A stretch of 57,862 bases of DNA from Lachnospiraceae bacterium. Lineage in GTDB: Bacteria; Bacillota; Clostridia; Lachnospirales; Lachnospiraceae. Positions 33,540-42,877 of the stretch are shown here, piece by piece (the stretch's first letter is position 1; the number at the start of each line of letters is the position of its first letter). The notes under the pieces were generated by a model, which was not told the DNA's origin, made no database searches, and saw only the letters and a program-made list of their open reading frames with translations. The stretch covers positions 1 to 57,862 of the forward strand of contig JAFVDW010000003.1 in NCBI GenBank assembly GCA_017478245.1, given 5' to 3'. The translations under genes were made by a program, and so were the position numbers.

Positions 33540-35080
33540 TGATTATATTTCTCCCGGTATTCTGAAGGTGTAATGCCCACAGACTTCTTGAAAATTTTTG
33601 TAAAATAATTGGCATCCCGATAGCCTACCCTCTCCGCCACGTCGTAAAGCTTCAAGGAACGATTGCGCAACAGCGTCTTTGCCTGATCCATCCGCACATC
33701 CACTATGTATTGGGTAATCGTCTTGCCCATTTTCCTGCGAAAAAGACCGGAAAGATAATTCTGTGATAAATAGACATGCTCCGCAATCTCCTCCAGTCCC
33801 AGCTCTGCTTCCTGATAATTGGTCTGAATATATGCAATCACAGAAATGATGGTTCTGTTATTCTCCGCCAACTCCTTCACATTCTGAAAGAACCCCTCTG
33901 TCTCCTCTTTCAGATAAGCCTGACACTTCTTAAGCGTCTCAAGCTCGTGAAGCTTTTCCCAAATCATTCCCACCATTCCTGCATCTGAAGCCTCGTCATT
34001 TCCTGCTGTAAACTGTGCATTCTGAAACAACGCTTCCACAAAACGGAAATATATTCCCTTTACACTGCTGACCATACTTCCTTGCTGCAGTAGCATAAAC
34101 GCATACAATTTTTCCTCCGCCAGCACCACCATATCCTCTCGATACTGCTTCATGCCGCTTAAAAATTCCCCAAATATCTGCTCGTCAAATTGCAGCGGTT
34201 TCTCTGCAAAATAATGCTCATACACAAAGCCTGTGCGATTCCAAAATGTCATCTGCTGCAGCTTAATCACGGCGGATTGGTAAGATTCGTAAACCTGCTC
34301 CACACAAAGAACCGGGTCTCCCACAGCACAATAGAGCATCTGTTTTCTTTGCGCACTGACATATTGTGCCAGACGTTCTACCAGACTATTTATTGCCTGT
34401 GTGGGAAAGGCGCACACGAACAAAAGGTGCTTTGCTTCTTTGCGGGTATACAGATAGCTTACACCTTGAAACTGCTCCTTGATGGCACGCGTCACGTCCT
34501 GCTCTCCTACCCGACTCTCACCCAGCCTGAATAACACCACAAAAAATTCCTGCATAGAACTCCAAGGCAGATTTATTTTTTGTAAATCCGCCTGAATCCC
34601 TTTGCTTGCCGCAGTGGGCAGAATCATACGCTCAATCAGCCGACGTACGGTCAGGGAATAATTCTCATTTTCCAGACGCACCAGCTTCTCCTTCTCCTCC
34701 AACTGTCTCTGCTGCTTGGCGCAGGCTCTTTGCAGGGCTTCCTCCACCTCCGCAATATCGATGGGCTTCTCTACATAATCCACCGCCTCTAAGCTGATCG
34801 CTCCCCGCAGATATTCCTTGTCCGAATAGCCACTGAGAAAAAGAATCTGACATGCACTGTGCAGCTTTCGAATCTCCCTGCACATCTCAATACCATTCAT
34901 CCCCGGCATGTTCACATCTGAAAGAATAATATCCGGCTTGCACTCTGCTACAATCTGAAGTGCCTCCCTTGCATTACCGGAATCATAGATTGTTCCAATG
35001 CTTAATTTTTCCCAGTCGATATGGGTTCTCAGCCCTTTTCTGGTAATCACTTCATCATCCACAATCAATACACTTAACAT
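33536..35080 (-). CDS. YesN-type response regulator with AraC DNA-binding domain
   Basis: 514 residues. The receiver domain has phosphoacceptor D55 (LSDVNMPGMNG). A central helical region follows. The AraC/XylS domain occupies about 410-514, with two helix-turn-helix units (HVYLSQNYLSGLFRRKMG and VAERVGYRDANYFTKIFKKSVG). Start ATG at 35080 with GGAGCGAGGGG upstream. In this family such regulators activate polysaccharide-use genes. The obvious candidate target is the large secreted glucanase-like gene ending 138 bp upstream. Confidence 0.93.
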   Translation of the reverse strand: MLSVLIVDDEVITRKGLRTHIDWEKLSIGTIYDSGNAREALQIVAECKPDIILSDVNMPGMNGIEMCREIRKLHSACQILFLSGYSDKEYLRGAISLEAVDYVEKPIDIAEVEEALQRACAKQQRQLEEKEKLVRLENENYSLTVRRLIERMILPTAASKGIQADLQKINLPWSSMQEFFVVLFRLGESRVGEQDVTRAIKEQFQGVSYLYTRKEAKHLLFVCAFPTQAINSLVERLAQYVSAQRKQMLYCAVGDPVLCVEQVYESYQSAVIKLQQMTFWNRTGFVYEHYFAEKPLQFDEQIFGEFLSGMKQYREDMVVLAEEKLYAFMLLQQGSMVSSVKGIYFRFVEALFQNAQFTAGNDEASDAGMVGMIWEKLHELETLKKCQAYLKEETEGFFQNVKELAENNRTIISVIAYIQTNYQEAELGLEEIAEHVYLSQNYLSGLFRRKMGKTITQYIVDVRMDQAKTLLRNRSLKLYDVAERVGYRDANYFTKIFKKSVGITPSEYREKYNQ

Positions 35081-35144
35081 AATACCCCTCGCTCCTGTTG
35101 CATACCCTCACTCCAGGGCTGACTCCCTTTCTTTTTATTGTACC

Positions 35145-35187
35145 AAAAAAGTGATCCGAAGGGAAATGATTTCCCTTCGGATTACTA
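35145..35187 (-). terminator. Intrinsic terminator of the large secreted glycosidase gene
   Basis: A stem of about 16 bp (ATCCGAAGGGAAAT and ATTTCCCTTCGGAT plus flanking pairs) is followed on the minus strand by six Ts (35150-35145), about 30 bp after the stop codon. Confidence 0.9.
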
Positions 35188-35217
35188 TTGGGGGTATATA
35201 TATAAATGAAAAGAAGC

Positions 35218-38200
35218 TTACTTTACGGCGTACACCTCAAATTCATAGAGAGAATAACCATAGATTGCCATGGTCTTACTGGTACCATTCAACCGAACAT
35301 ATCTTGCCGAAGCTGCTGCAAAGCTATCCTCCCTGGTCTCTCCGGAGACTCCGTTATTCACGGCATAAACCGTTTTCCATTCATTGCCATCTGCGGAGAC
35401 TTCAATGGTGTATTTTGCGGCGGATGCGTTTTCCCATGTAAGCTTGAAGGAATCCACTGTATAAGTATCTCCCAAATCAATCAGCAGCCATTCCGCGTCC
35501 TCTTTCCCTTGTACGCTTTCCCAACGGCTGGTCGGATTGCCATCCACTGCATTGGCTGCCACATTGCCGCCCAACTCTGTGGAAGCGGTAATGGTCTTGC
35601 CTGCTGCCACATTAAAATGTTCTTTGGTGGAGGTATCCTCCCCCGGCTGTGTATCCTCTCCCGGATTGCTGTGTTCTGCGCCTGTATTTTGTTTCTCGCC
35701 GTAGATTTCCAGTTCATAGAGAGAATAACCGTATACCGGCATGGTCTTAACTGTACCATACAAACGAATATAGCTTGCAAGCACTGCGTCAAAGCTTTCA
35801 CTTCTGGTTTCGCCGCTCTTACCATCTGTCACTGTATACACGCTCTTCCAACTGCTGCCATCCGTGGACACCTGTATCTGATATTCCTTCGCTGCTGCAT
35901 TTTCCCAGACAGCCTTGAAGGAATCAATGGCGTACATTCCGCCCAGATTGATTTCGATCCACTCTGCGTCCTCTTTGCCCTGCACGCTCTCCCATCTGCT
36001 TGCGGTGTTACCATCAATCGCATTGGCTGCCACATTGCCGCCAAGCTCTGTAGAGGCGCTGATTACTTTGCCTGCTGCCACATTACTATGCTCTGTGATA
36101 ACAGGAAGCTCTGCCTCCTCTTCACCGGGCTGCTCTGTAGGCGGTGTATCCTGCTCCTGCTCTACACCATATACTTCCCATTCATACAAGGAATACCCAT
36201 AAATTGCCATGGTCTTAACCGTGCCATACAGACGGACAAAACGTGCCGATACTGCATCAAAGCTTCCGGTTCTGGTCTCTGCATTCCTGCCATCTGTGAC
36301 GGTATAAACATCTGTCCAATTCTCTCCGTCGTTGGAAACCTGAATCTGATATTCTTTAGCAGCAGCATTTTCCCATATCACTTTAAAGGAATCGATGATA
36401 TAAGTGCCGCCCAAATCCACTGCAAGCCATTCTGCATCCTCTTGATTATGAACGCTTTCCCATCTGCTGCCTTCATTGCAGTCCACCGCATTGGCTGCCA
36501 CATTTCCACCTAATTCAGTGGAGGCGGTGATGTTCTTGCCCTTCACCACGTTCCTACGCTCTCCCTCAAGCACGGGCGGCTTTTCCTCTTCTTCGCCACC
36601 GCTTAGTTGGTCTACCACCACCTTATCTTCCGTGATGGCACCCGCTTCCCATCCCGCGGGATTGCCCACCTGTTTGTAAGCCTTACCTGCTGCTGTAAGC
36701 TGTCCTTTCAGAGGATCATTGCTGCCACAGTAGAACAGACCGCCTGCGCCATTACCATATTTATCCGTGTTTGAGCCATCAAAGGGGAACCAGGCATAAC
36801 GCTCTACATAGGGAAGCTGATCAATCTGCGGGATTACATCCTTCATGAAATCCACGATCAGGCTTCTCTGCCAGTTGCCCTCGTCCGGTCCACCAGTCCA
36901 ATCAAAATCCTGTACCTGGCTCCACTGTCCCACACCCCACTCTGTAATCCAGAGCGGTTTATTAGTTGTCTCGTGAATCTGCTCCAAAGTATCCAGTATC
37001 CACTCACCCGGATAATCAAAATAAAAATGTACTGCGGTAAATTCATCGTGATACTCTGCAGTAGCCATCAGTTGGTCATACTTGCCATACCAACCGCCTA
37101 CGGTATTGTAGTCATTGTTGGTGTCAGGATAGAACACGGTAGGAATTGCTACCACCGGTGAGCTCACATCAATAGAGGGCTCATCACAGATGGGTTCAAT
37201 CTCTCTCCACAGCTCTACCGCCCTCTCCGGCGTCATATGGGACTGGTCTGTGAAATCCGGCTCATTAAAGGTGAGCAGATAGCGATAGTTCCTCCAATTA
37301 CCCGCTCTCAGCCATTTCCACTCATTGACACGGTCTACAGAACGCGTATCTGCCTCGTCACCCCATACCATAGGCACGAAGTCTACATCCTTGTCCACTC
37401 CATTCAATTCATAGGGAGACCAGGTATAATACCAGCTCAAATTCAGTTCTTCAATCTTATCTGCATCATCCTGCCAGATGCCCATACCTTTCTTGGATAC
37501 ATAGAAAGCACGGACATTGGAGGTCACCTTATCATTGTTCTCCAGGGTTGCCACCACATAGATTGTATGCTTTGCCACCTCTACACTGTAGAATTCCACC
37601 TGATATTCTGCTGCCTGTGCATCTGTACCGGAGATGGTCTCTATCAGCCTGCCATCCACATACACTTCATACTGTATGGCACCTGCAAGCTTTCCAAACG
37701 CTGCATCAATATAGCCTGCTGCCACCAGACCGCCTTTGGACGGATAAGTGATGGCATTATTCTTCCAATCTGCATATGCCCCTTCTGCCACACTGCCCTC
37801 TGCAAAGTTCAAGCCCAGTCCTGCATATACATCCGGCGCTTCCTCCTCTATGGGTTTTTCCGGGTCATCGGAAGGCTCTTCCTTCGTGATATTTTTCTCT
37901 GCGGCGGGATCATCGGTAGGTGTCACACCCATCTCCTCCAGTACCACACCGGAATCATTGCCGCCCGCTTGATAATAGTCTTCCAATACAAGCGCTTTCT
38001 TGTTATTGTAGGAGAGCAACGCCTGTCTTGCATAGCCCTGTCCGCCTACACCATTTGTGATTGCTGCGCCTGTGCCATTTACAATATGGTTAAAGCCCAC
38101 ATAAGGACCATCGGCATTGGCAATCTCCACCGTGCAGGCATTTTCAATCCTGACTCCTGCTGTGTCGGGCACTTCAATGGCATTATCCATGAAAATACTT

Positions 38201-40179
38201 GCGCCGTTGGTGTTGATAAATACATCATAGGAGCCCAGTCCCACTGCATAATGATTCTTCACACAATTGGCTACCTTGTAAGCTGCAAAGCCTTTTACCG
38301 TTCCCTCATGGCTCATCCAGTCTGCCTGATTCTGAGGATCATAGCATTTCTCATTCTGAAGGAAATAGGTCTTGCCGTTTTCTCCTCTCCAGAGCACATC
38401 GTACTCCTGGAAATGCTCTACCATCAAACCATACATGGTTACGTTGGCGCCATTGACTACCACGCCGTTCTTTGCCTTGTTCAAATTCCAGCCCACACCT
38501 TGTCCGTGATCTGCTCTCCAAATCCAGAAATCGTCACCGATCACATCATTACTGTTAATTACCACTGCCTGGTCTGTGCTTGCCACACCACCATGTACAC
38601 CACCGATACGAACAAAGAGATCCTGCAATACGGTAGGATTGGATGCGTGGTTTTTATTGCAGCCCTCTTCACCTACTACCAGCATATTCTTAGAATAGGA
38701 ATCCGCATCCAGAATCACGCCTGCCACTGTCACACCGCCCACATCATCGATTTTGATAGCGGTCTCGTTGTTCGTAGGAATAATTGTCGCCAGTCCCAGT
38801 CCCAGGATTACTGTATTTGCCTTCTCTACATGGATAGGCTCCTCCGCGTAATAGATACCGGGGGAAAGAAGAATATGCTTTCCTTCCTTCAGCGCCTGAT
38901 TGATGCTTGCTCCGTTGTCCTTATCTGCCCGCGCGATATAGAAATCGCTGATATTCAGACTGGTACCCTGCCCCATATTGGTGCGGAACCAGGAAACTCC
39001 TTTGGCATTCTCCCGCAAAGCCGGTACAAACACCTTGTATTCCTTTACGCTCTCATCAAAATAGAGGAAAGGCTTTTCCCGAATCACATCTGTGGAGTCA
39101 ATCAGGGTATATTTGCCGCCACTCCTCCAGTTGGTCTGACCCACACCGCTCTCCAAAGCATACAGCGGGTGATTCTGATCTGTCACCGTGATACCCTTAG
39201 TTCCCTGTGCCACCATATTCCAGTTCACACCATAGAAATTGTTGTTCAACTCGGAATTGCGAATGTAATACTGCTGCTGTGTCCATGAGCCCACCGGCTG
39301 AGCAAATACGCTGTCCGCAATATAACCGCCGCTGGACCAGCCATCCCACATGAAGTTCAGCGAAGCCGGACGCTTCACGGAAAGTCTTCTGGCAGGTGCC
39401 GCCTGGGATACTGACCACATAAAGTTGTACCATGTATCTGTGGAGCCATATACAGACTCCTCTGCAATCTCCAGATTCTCAATATCCATCCAAAAATTAC
39501 AGGTCACATTCCAAGCCGGCAATACCGGCGGTACATGAACATTCTTGAGTTTTACATCGGTGGGTACCTTGCCCAGACCGATTAATTGCATATAATAGGA
39601 GATATCAAATTGGTCTGCCTGCATCCCGGTATAATCGCCGGTCTTGAAAGCAAAGGTATAACGACCACTTCCAAACTGCTGCCCCTCATGGGCATCACCA
39701 TTTCCATCCACACTGCCCTGTATCAGATAGATATCATTCACAGCCTGATAGACCTGTTCCACATCGTCATTGGGAGAGAAAATATACATATCCTCTCCAA
39801 ACATACTAATCTCTAAAGAAATGGGCGCCGACAGTTCCCCGCTTCCTGCCTTTGCCACCTTGTAATAGTGTGCATACTTATCCCCGCCCACCGCGGTGTC
39901 TGTATAAGTTGTCCCCTTGACAGTAGCAAGCTTCGTGTATGTTCCGTAACGACTTGCACTGTGATACACATCGTATTCGGATGCATTCTCTATGGCATCC
40001 CATCCAATCTCCAGACCTTGCTCTGTCAGCCTGATCTGCCCTTCATTTGCGGAACCCTTACCGCTTGCCGCCACAACCTGCTCCGTACCGGCAGCATACA
40101 CCTTTATGTCGCCTGCCGCCGTGGACAACAACATCGTCGCCCCCAACAAGATTGCCAGCGCTTTTTTACCCCTGAACAT
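35218..40179 (-). CDS. Secreted multidomain beta-helix/GH128-like glucanase with three CBM32 modules
   Basis: 1653 residues from the ATG at 40179 (AAGGAG, 7-nt spacer). A signal peptide (FRGKKALAILLGATMLLSTA) is followed by a fibronectin-III-like domain (about 45-125). A long right-handed beta-helix of the pectate-lyase/GH55-like type (about 140-800) comes next. After a linker, a GH128-like TIM barrel (about 900-1170) begins SWYYTWSP, with the acid/base in TFNEPDF and the nucleophile in LWITEWG. Three nearly identical F5/8-type (CBM32) modules end the protein. GH128 and GH55 act on beta-1,3-glucans, so the likely substrate is a fungal, algal or cereal glucan. No sortase motif or SLH domain is seen. 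Own promoter (40308-40336) and terminator. Confidence 0.88.
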   Translation of the reverse strand: MFRGKKALAILLGATMLLSTAAGDIKVYAAGTEQVVAASGKGSANEGQIRLTEQGLEIGWDAIENASEYDVYHSASRYGTYTKLATVKGTTYTDTAVGGDKYAHYYKVAKAGSGELSAPISLEISMFGEDMYIFSPNDDVEQVYQAVNDIYLIQGSVDGNGDAHEGQQFGSGRYTFAFKTGDYTGMQADQFDISYYMQLIGLGKVPTDVKLKNVHVPPVLPAWNVTCNFWMDIENLEIAEESVYGSTDTWYNFMWSVSQAAPARRLSVKRPASLNFMWDGWSSGGYIADSVFAQPVGSWTQQQYYIRNSELNNNFYGVNWNMVAQGTKGITVTDQNHPLYALESGVGQTNWRSGGKYTLIDSTDVIREKPFLYFDESVKEYKVFVPALRENAKGVSWFRTNMGQGTSLNISDFYIARADKDNGASINQALKEGKHILLSPGIYYAEEPIHVEKANTVILGLGLATIIPTNNETAIKIDDVGGVTVAGVILDADSYSKNMLVVGEEGCNKNHASNPTVLQDLFVRIGGVHGGVASTDQAVVINSNDVIGDDFWIWRADHGQGVGWNLNKAKNGVVVNGANVTMYGLMVEHFQEYDVLWRGENGKTYFLQNEKCYDPQNQADWMSHEGTVKGFAAYKVANCVKNHYAVGLGSYDVFINTNGASIFMDNAIEVPDTAGVRIENACTVEIANADGPYVGFNHIVNGTGAAITNGVGGQGYARQALLSYNNKKALVLEDYYQAGGNDSGVVLEEMGVTPTDDPAAEKNITKEEPSDDPEKPIEEEAPDVYAGLGLNFAEGSVAEGAYADWKNNAITYPSKGGLVAAGYIDAAFGKLAGAIQYEVYVDGRLIETISGTDAQAAEYQVEFYSVEVAKHTIYVVATLENNDKVTSNVRAFYVSKKGMGIWQDDADKIEELNLSWYYTWSPYELNGVDKDVDFVPMVWGDEADTRSVDRVNEWKWLRAGNWRNYRYLLTFNEPDFTDQSHMTPERAVELWREIEPICDEPSIDVSSPVVAIPTVFYPDTNNDYNTVGGWYGKYDQLMATAEYHDEFTAVHFYFDYPGEWILDTLEQIHETTNKPLWITEWGVGQWSQVQDFDWTGGPDEGNWQRSLIVDFMKDVIPQIDQLPYVERYAWFPFDGSNTDKYGNGAGGLFYCGSNDPLKGQLTAAGKAYKQVGNPAGWEAGAITEDKVVVDQLSGGEEEEKPPVLEGERRNVVKGKNITASTELGGNVAANAVDCNEGSRWESVHNQEDAEWLAVDLGGTYIIDSFKVIWENAAAKEYQIQVSNDGENWTDVYTVTDGRNAETRTGSFDAVSARFVRLYGTVKTMAIYGYSLYEWEVYGVEQEQDTPPTEQPGEEEAELPVITEHSNVAAGKVISASTELGGNVAANAIDGNTASRWESVQGKEDAEWIEINLGGMYAIDSFKAVWENAAAKEYQIQVSTDGSSWKSVYTVTDGKSGETRSESFDAVLASYIRLYGTVKTMPVYGYSLYELEIYGEKQNTGAEHSNPGEDTQPGEDTSTKEHFNVAAGKTITASTELGGNVAANAVDGNPTSRWESVQGKEDAEWLLIDLGDTYTVDSFKLTWENASAAKYTIEVSADGNEWKTVYAVNNGVSGETREDSFAAASARYVRLNGTSKTMAIYGYSLYEFEVYAVK
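35221..36555. repeat. Three tandem CBM32-encoding repeats
   Basis: Units of about 400-450 bp, roughly 35221-35620, 35690-36090 and 36160-36555, are highly alike at both protein and DNA level. Each encodes ITASTELGGNVAANAVDGN, then SRWESV and a closing IYGYSLYE or VYGYSLYE. Such identity favours recombination and copy-number change. Confidence 0.8.
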
Positions 40180-40307
40180 AACCCTTCTCCTTCTTTTTTG
40201 ATTTTCCGGGTCATCATAAATATCTGTTTCGCCAAAAACTTGTACATGCTTTCGCAAAATAAAAACGTTTTTAGGGATTCCCGGAATTTGTTTGTAGATA
40301 CATGTTT

Positions 40308-40336
40308 ATCTTAGCGGAGATTTTTCTTTTTCACAA
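40308..40336 (-). promoter_or_regulatory. Promoter of the large secreted glycosidase gene
   Basis: TTGTGA (40336-40331) and TAAGAT (40313-40308) on the minus strand, 17-bp spacing. The leader is about 120 nt and includes a palindrome AAAACGTTTT near 40262. Confidence 0.6.
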
Positions 40337-40367
40337 GTTTTCACAGGCAAGAGCATAAAATCTTACC

Positions 40368-40381
40368 TGTAAACGTATTTT
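40368..40381. promoter_or_regulatory. Possible cre site (CcpA)
   Basis: TGTAAACGTATTTT matches the catabolite-responsive element consensus at 12 of 14 positions. It lies about 35 bp upstream of the -35 of a polysaccharide-degradation gene. Weak on its own. Confidence 0.35.
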
Positions 40382-40404
40382 TTTACCCCCTCCAAAAAGA
40401 TGTT

Positions 40405-40440
40405 AAAAGCCTCCGGGAATATATCACATCCCCGAAGGCT
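40405..40440 (-). terminator. Intrinsic terminator of potABCD
   Basis: AGCCTCCGGGAA (40408-40419) pairs with TCCCCGAAGGCT (40429-40440), 12 bp with two wobbles, followed by TTTT and a second T-run on the minus strand. Confidence 0.8.
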
Positions 40441-40454
40441 CATGTTATTGTCAG

Positions 40455-42029
40455 TTATATGGACTGCTTCTTTTCTTTAATCTCGTAGGAGCGCTCTCTT
40501 CGCGAATAGATTAAAAATACTGTGATTGCAAACACTGCCAACACAACGAGTATCCAGCCCCACGTTGGCATATCCAGAATATTATAGCACCGCACACTAA
40601 TCCACATCTGATTGATGGCGGCATTTGCCTCTGCATCAAAGTAGCGCATGATAGCACTTCGTTCCATCACTTCCTCCTGCGGGTACTGGGCATACAACTG
40701 CCGTCTGGTCTGCTCTTCGGGAACCGTGAGAAGATATGTCTCCTCTGCTTCCGGCTGCCCTCCTGCAAAGAAATAAGACACATCGTATGTGGCAATCTCT
40801 TCCTCCTCTTCCTCTGCACCGTAAGTCCAGTCCAGGTATTCCCACACCTCATCGCCATCCTCACCTCCGGCGATTACAGAGGTATAACCGATATAATACA
40901 TATTGCGCACAGCATTTTCGGGAATAGAAAGGAAATTGACAAATGCCTCTGCCGCCTGTTGCTTGTCCGCATCCCCCGCAATCCCATTCTTTAACATGAC
41001 CCAACCGTCAAACCACAGATTGGTACACTCCTTTGGCACAGAAAAATTCAGATACAGTTCATCCTCTTCAGCCTGATCCATGGCGTACACTGCATCTCCG
41101 CTCCATTGAAGATTGGCAAGTACTTTACCTGTCACCATGTCTGCCTTACCGCTATCTGTCTCGAAGGAATAGACATTGTCCTTCACATCCTGCAGGTAAT
41201 CCAACACCCTCGCAATATTTTCCGCTGACACGTCATTCATCTCATCTGCCAGGTGTTCCGGATAATCAGGGTCTGATACAAATGCCTGCGAAGTCAGCTC
41301 CTTTGATTTCACAGCACCCACCGCCGCAAAAAAGGCATCCCGCACATTATCCTTGATGGTCACCTGACGGAACAGCTCCGGATCAGAGAGTGCTGCCCAG
41401 GTGGACACCTGCTCCTCACTCACTTCCTCCGGATTGTATAAAAGTCCCGTGATGCCCCACATATATCCCGCAGCATATTGATTCCAGTAAATGCCCCCTA
41501 TCTCGTTGGTCTCAAACACATTGCGAATGTAGGGGGATACATTGCGAATGTAATAATTGGCGGGATTACTCTCATCGTAAAAGTCCTCCGAATAGGGCAC
41601 TAGCCAATCCTCCGCCAGAAGCTTCATAATCATATACTCCGATGGGCACACCAAATCAAATTCATCTCCCAGGGTCAGCATATTATAAAGCTCCTCGTTG
41701 GTGCCGAAACAACTGTATTCCACCTTTACCCGTTTACCGTAATGCTCATAATACCAGTCCTCAAATTCCTGATAGAGCGCCCTCTCTCCATAGATATCTC
41801 CACTCTCCAGATCGATGGTCTCCTCCTCATCCCAATCGCCCAGATCCATATATTCTTCCCAGTTGCACACCCGCAGGGTAATCACATCTTCCTTGGTGCT
41901 CTTAGCATCAATATGCACTCCTGTACCATATATCGCGCCTACAAACATCAGAAATGCCAGCCCTAAGGCTCCCAGACATGTTACTCTATGAGGCAATCCG
42001 GTCTGTCTGTTCTTACTTGCTTTTTTCAT
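40455..42029 (-). CDS. potD: Spermidine/putrescine-binding protein, anchored at both ends
   Basis: 524 residues from the ATG at 42029 (GGAG, 6-nt spacer); a GTG at 42065 overlapping potC is possible. The binding-protein fold begins TLRVCNWEEYMDLGDWD and includes the polyamine-site pattern CPSEYMIMKLL and MWGITGLLYNPEEV. Compared with ordinary PotD (about 350 residues) it has an acidic C-terminal extension. It has an N-terminal hydrophobic helix without a lipobox, and a C-terminal membrane helix (WGWILVVLAVFAITVFLIYS) with a basic tail. It captures polyamines for PotABC and is last in the operon. Confidence 0.88.
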   Translation of the reverse strand: MKKASKNRQTGLPHRVTCLGALGLAFLMFVGAIYGTGVHIDAKSTKEDVITLRVCNWEEYMDLGDWDEEETIDLESGDIYGERALYQEFEDWYYEHYGKRVKVEYSCFGTNEELYNMLTLGDEFDLVCPSEYMIMKLLAEDWLVPYSEDFYDESNPANYYIRNVSPYIRNVFETNEIGGIYWNQYAAGYMWGITGLLYNPEEVSEEQVSTWAALSDPELFRQVTIKDNVRDAFFAAVGAVKSKELTSQAFVSDPDYPEHLADEMNDVSAENIARVLDYLQDVKDNVYSFETDSGKADMVTGKVLANLQWSGDAVYAMDQAEEDELYLNFSVPKECTNLWFDGWVMLKNGIAGDADKQQAAEAFVNFLSIPENAVRNMYYIGYTSVIAGGEDGDEVWEYLDWTYGAEEEEEEIATYDVSYFFAGGQPEAEETYLLTVPEEQTRRQLYAQYPQEEVMERSAIMRYFDAEANAAINQMWISVRCYNILDMPTWGWILVVLAVFAITVFLIYSRRERSYEIKEKKQSI

Positions 42030-42061
42030 ACCCGTCTCCAATCTGCCGCCTTTGGCTTGTT

Positions 42062-42877
42062 TCACGCTCTCTCCGCGGCTTTTGCCCTCCGCTCATTGTC
42101 TGTTCTTCCCTGCATGCGATTCATCATCAACGCCACTGCCAGCACGATGAGGAAGATAATGGTGGAAAGCGCCCACAACGCTGTCTTGATCTCTGTCTGA
42201 GAACCACGGGTCGCATTTACCACATAGGTACTGATGGTATCAAAGGTAGCCGGTTTGGTATAGGTAGCTACAAAATAATCATCCAGTGACAAGGTAATCG
42301 CCATAGCAAATCCGGACAGGACACCCGACATAATCTGTGGCAGCACCACCTTGCGCAGCGCATAGGAGGGAGACGCTCCCAAATCCAGTGCCGCTTCGTA
42401 AATGCTTGGATCCATTTGTCCCAATTTAGGCAGCACAGAAAGATATACAAAGGGGGCGCACAGGGTTACATGTCCGATCACCAACGGAATATAGGTATCC
42501 TTGCTGATGCCAAACACCGCCACTAACAAAATACAGATAGAAAAGCCTGTCACTACATCCGCATTAATGACCGGAATCTGATTCACCAAATTGATAGCAG
42601 ACTGCCATTTATGTTTGGCATAAAAGGAGCCAATAGCACCCAGCGTGCCCAGAATCGTAGCCAGGAAAGCAGCTCCCAACGCTAAAGCCACAGTACCCCA
42701 AATCATATCCGCAAGCTCCGGCGTGGTAAACAATGTCACATAGTTATGCACAGAAAAATGTCCTGCAAAGCCTATGGATGTAGCATCTGTAAAGCTATAT
42801 ACTGTCAGAATCAAAATAGGCGCATAGACCAACAAAAGCACCAACACCACAATCAAAGTGCCCAAGTATTTTTTCAT
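42062..42877 (-). CDS. potC: Spermidine/putrescine ABC transporter permease PotC
   Basis: 271 residues from the ATG at 42877 (GGGGAGG, 9-nt spacer). Six membrane helices and the permease EAA-type loop (YEAALDLGASPSYALRKVVLP) that contacts the ATPase. Overlaps the potB stop by 4 bp. Partner of PotB in polyamine uptake. Confidence 0.93.
   Translation of the reverse strand: MKKYLGTLIVVLVLLLVYAPILILTVYSFTDATSIGFAGHFSVHNYVTLFTTPELADMIWGTVALALGAAFLATILGTLGAIGSFYAKHKWQSAINLVNQIPVINADVVTGFSICILLVAVFGISKDTYIPLVIGHVTLCAPFVYLSVLPKLGQMDPSIYEAALDLGASPSYALRKVVLPQIMSGVLSGFAMAITLSLDDYFVATYTKPATFDTISTYVVNATRGSQTEIKTALWALSTIIFLIVLAVALMMNRMQGRTDNERRAKAAERA

Noticed and set aside
35206-36513. A 435-codon plus-strand open frame over the CBM32 repeats
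   Set aside because: The three-fold internal repetition mirrors the CBM32 repeats on the other strand. It is a shadow of the same DNA repeats.
37237-39288. A 683-codon plus-strand open frame inside the large secreted glycosidase gene
   Set aside because: It is antisense to a gene with clear domains, signal peptide, ribosome binding site, promoter and terminator. Its translation is Cys/His/Ile-rich without any recognisable motif.
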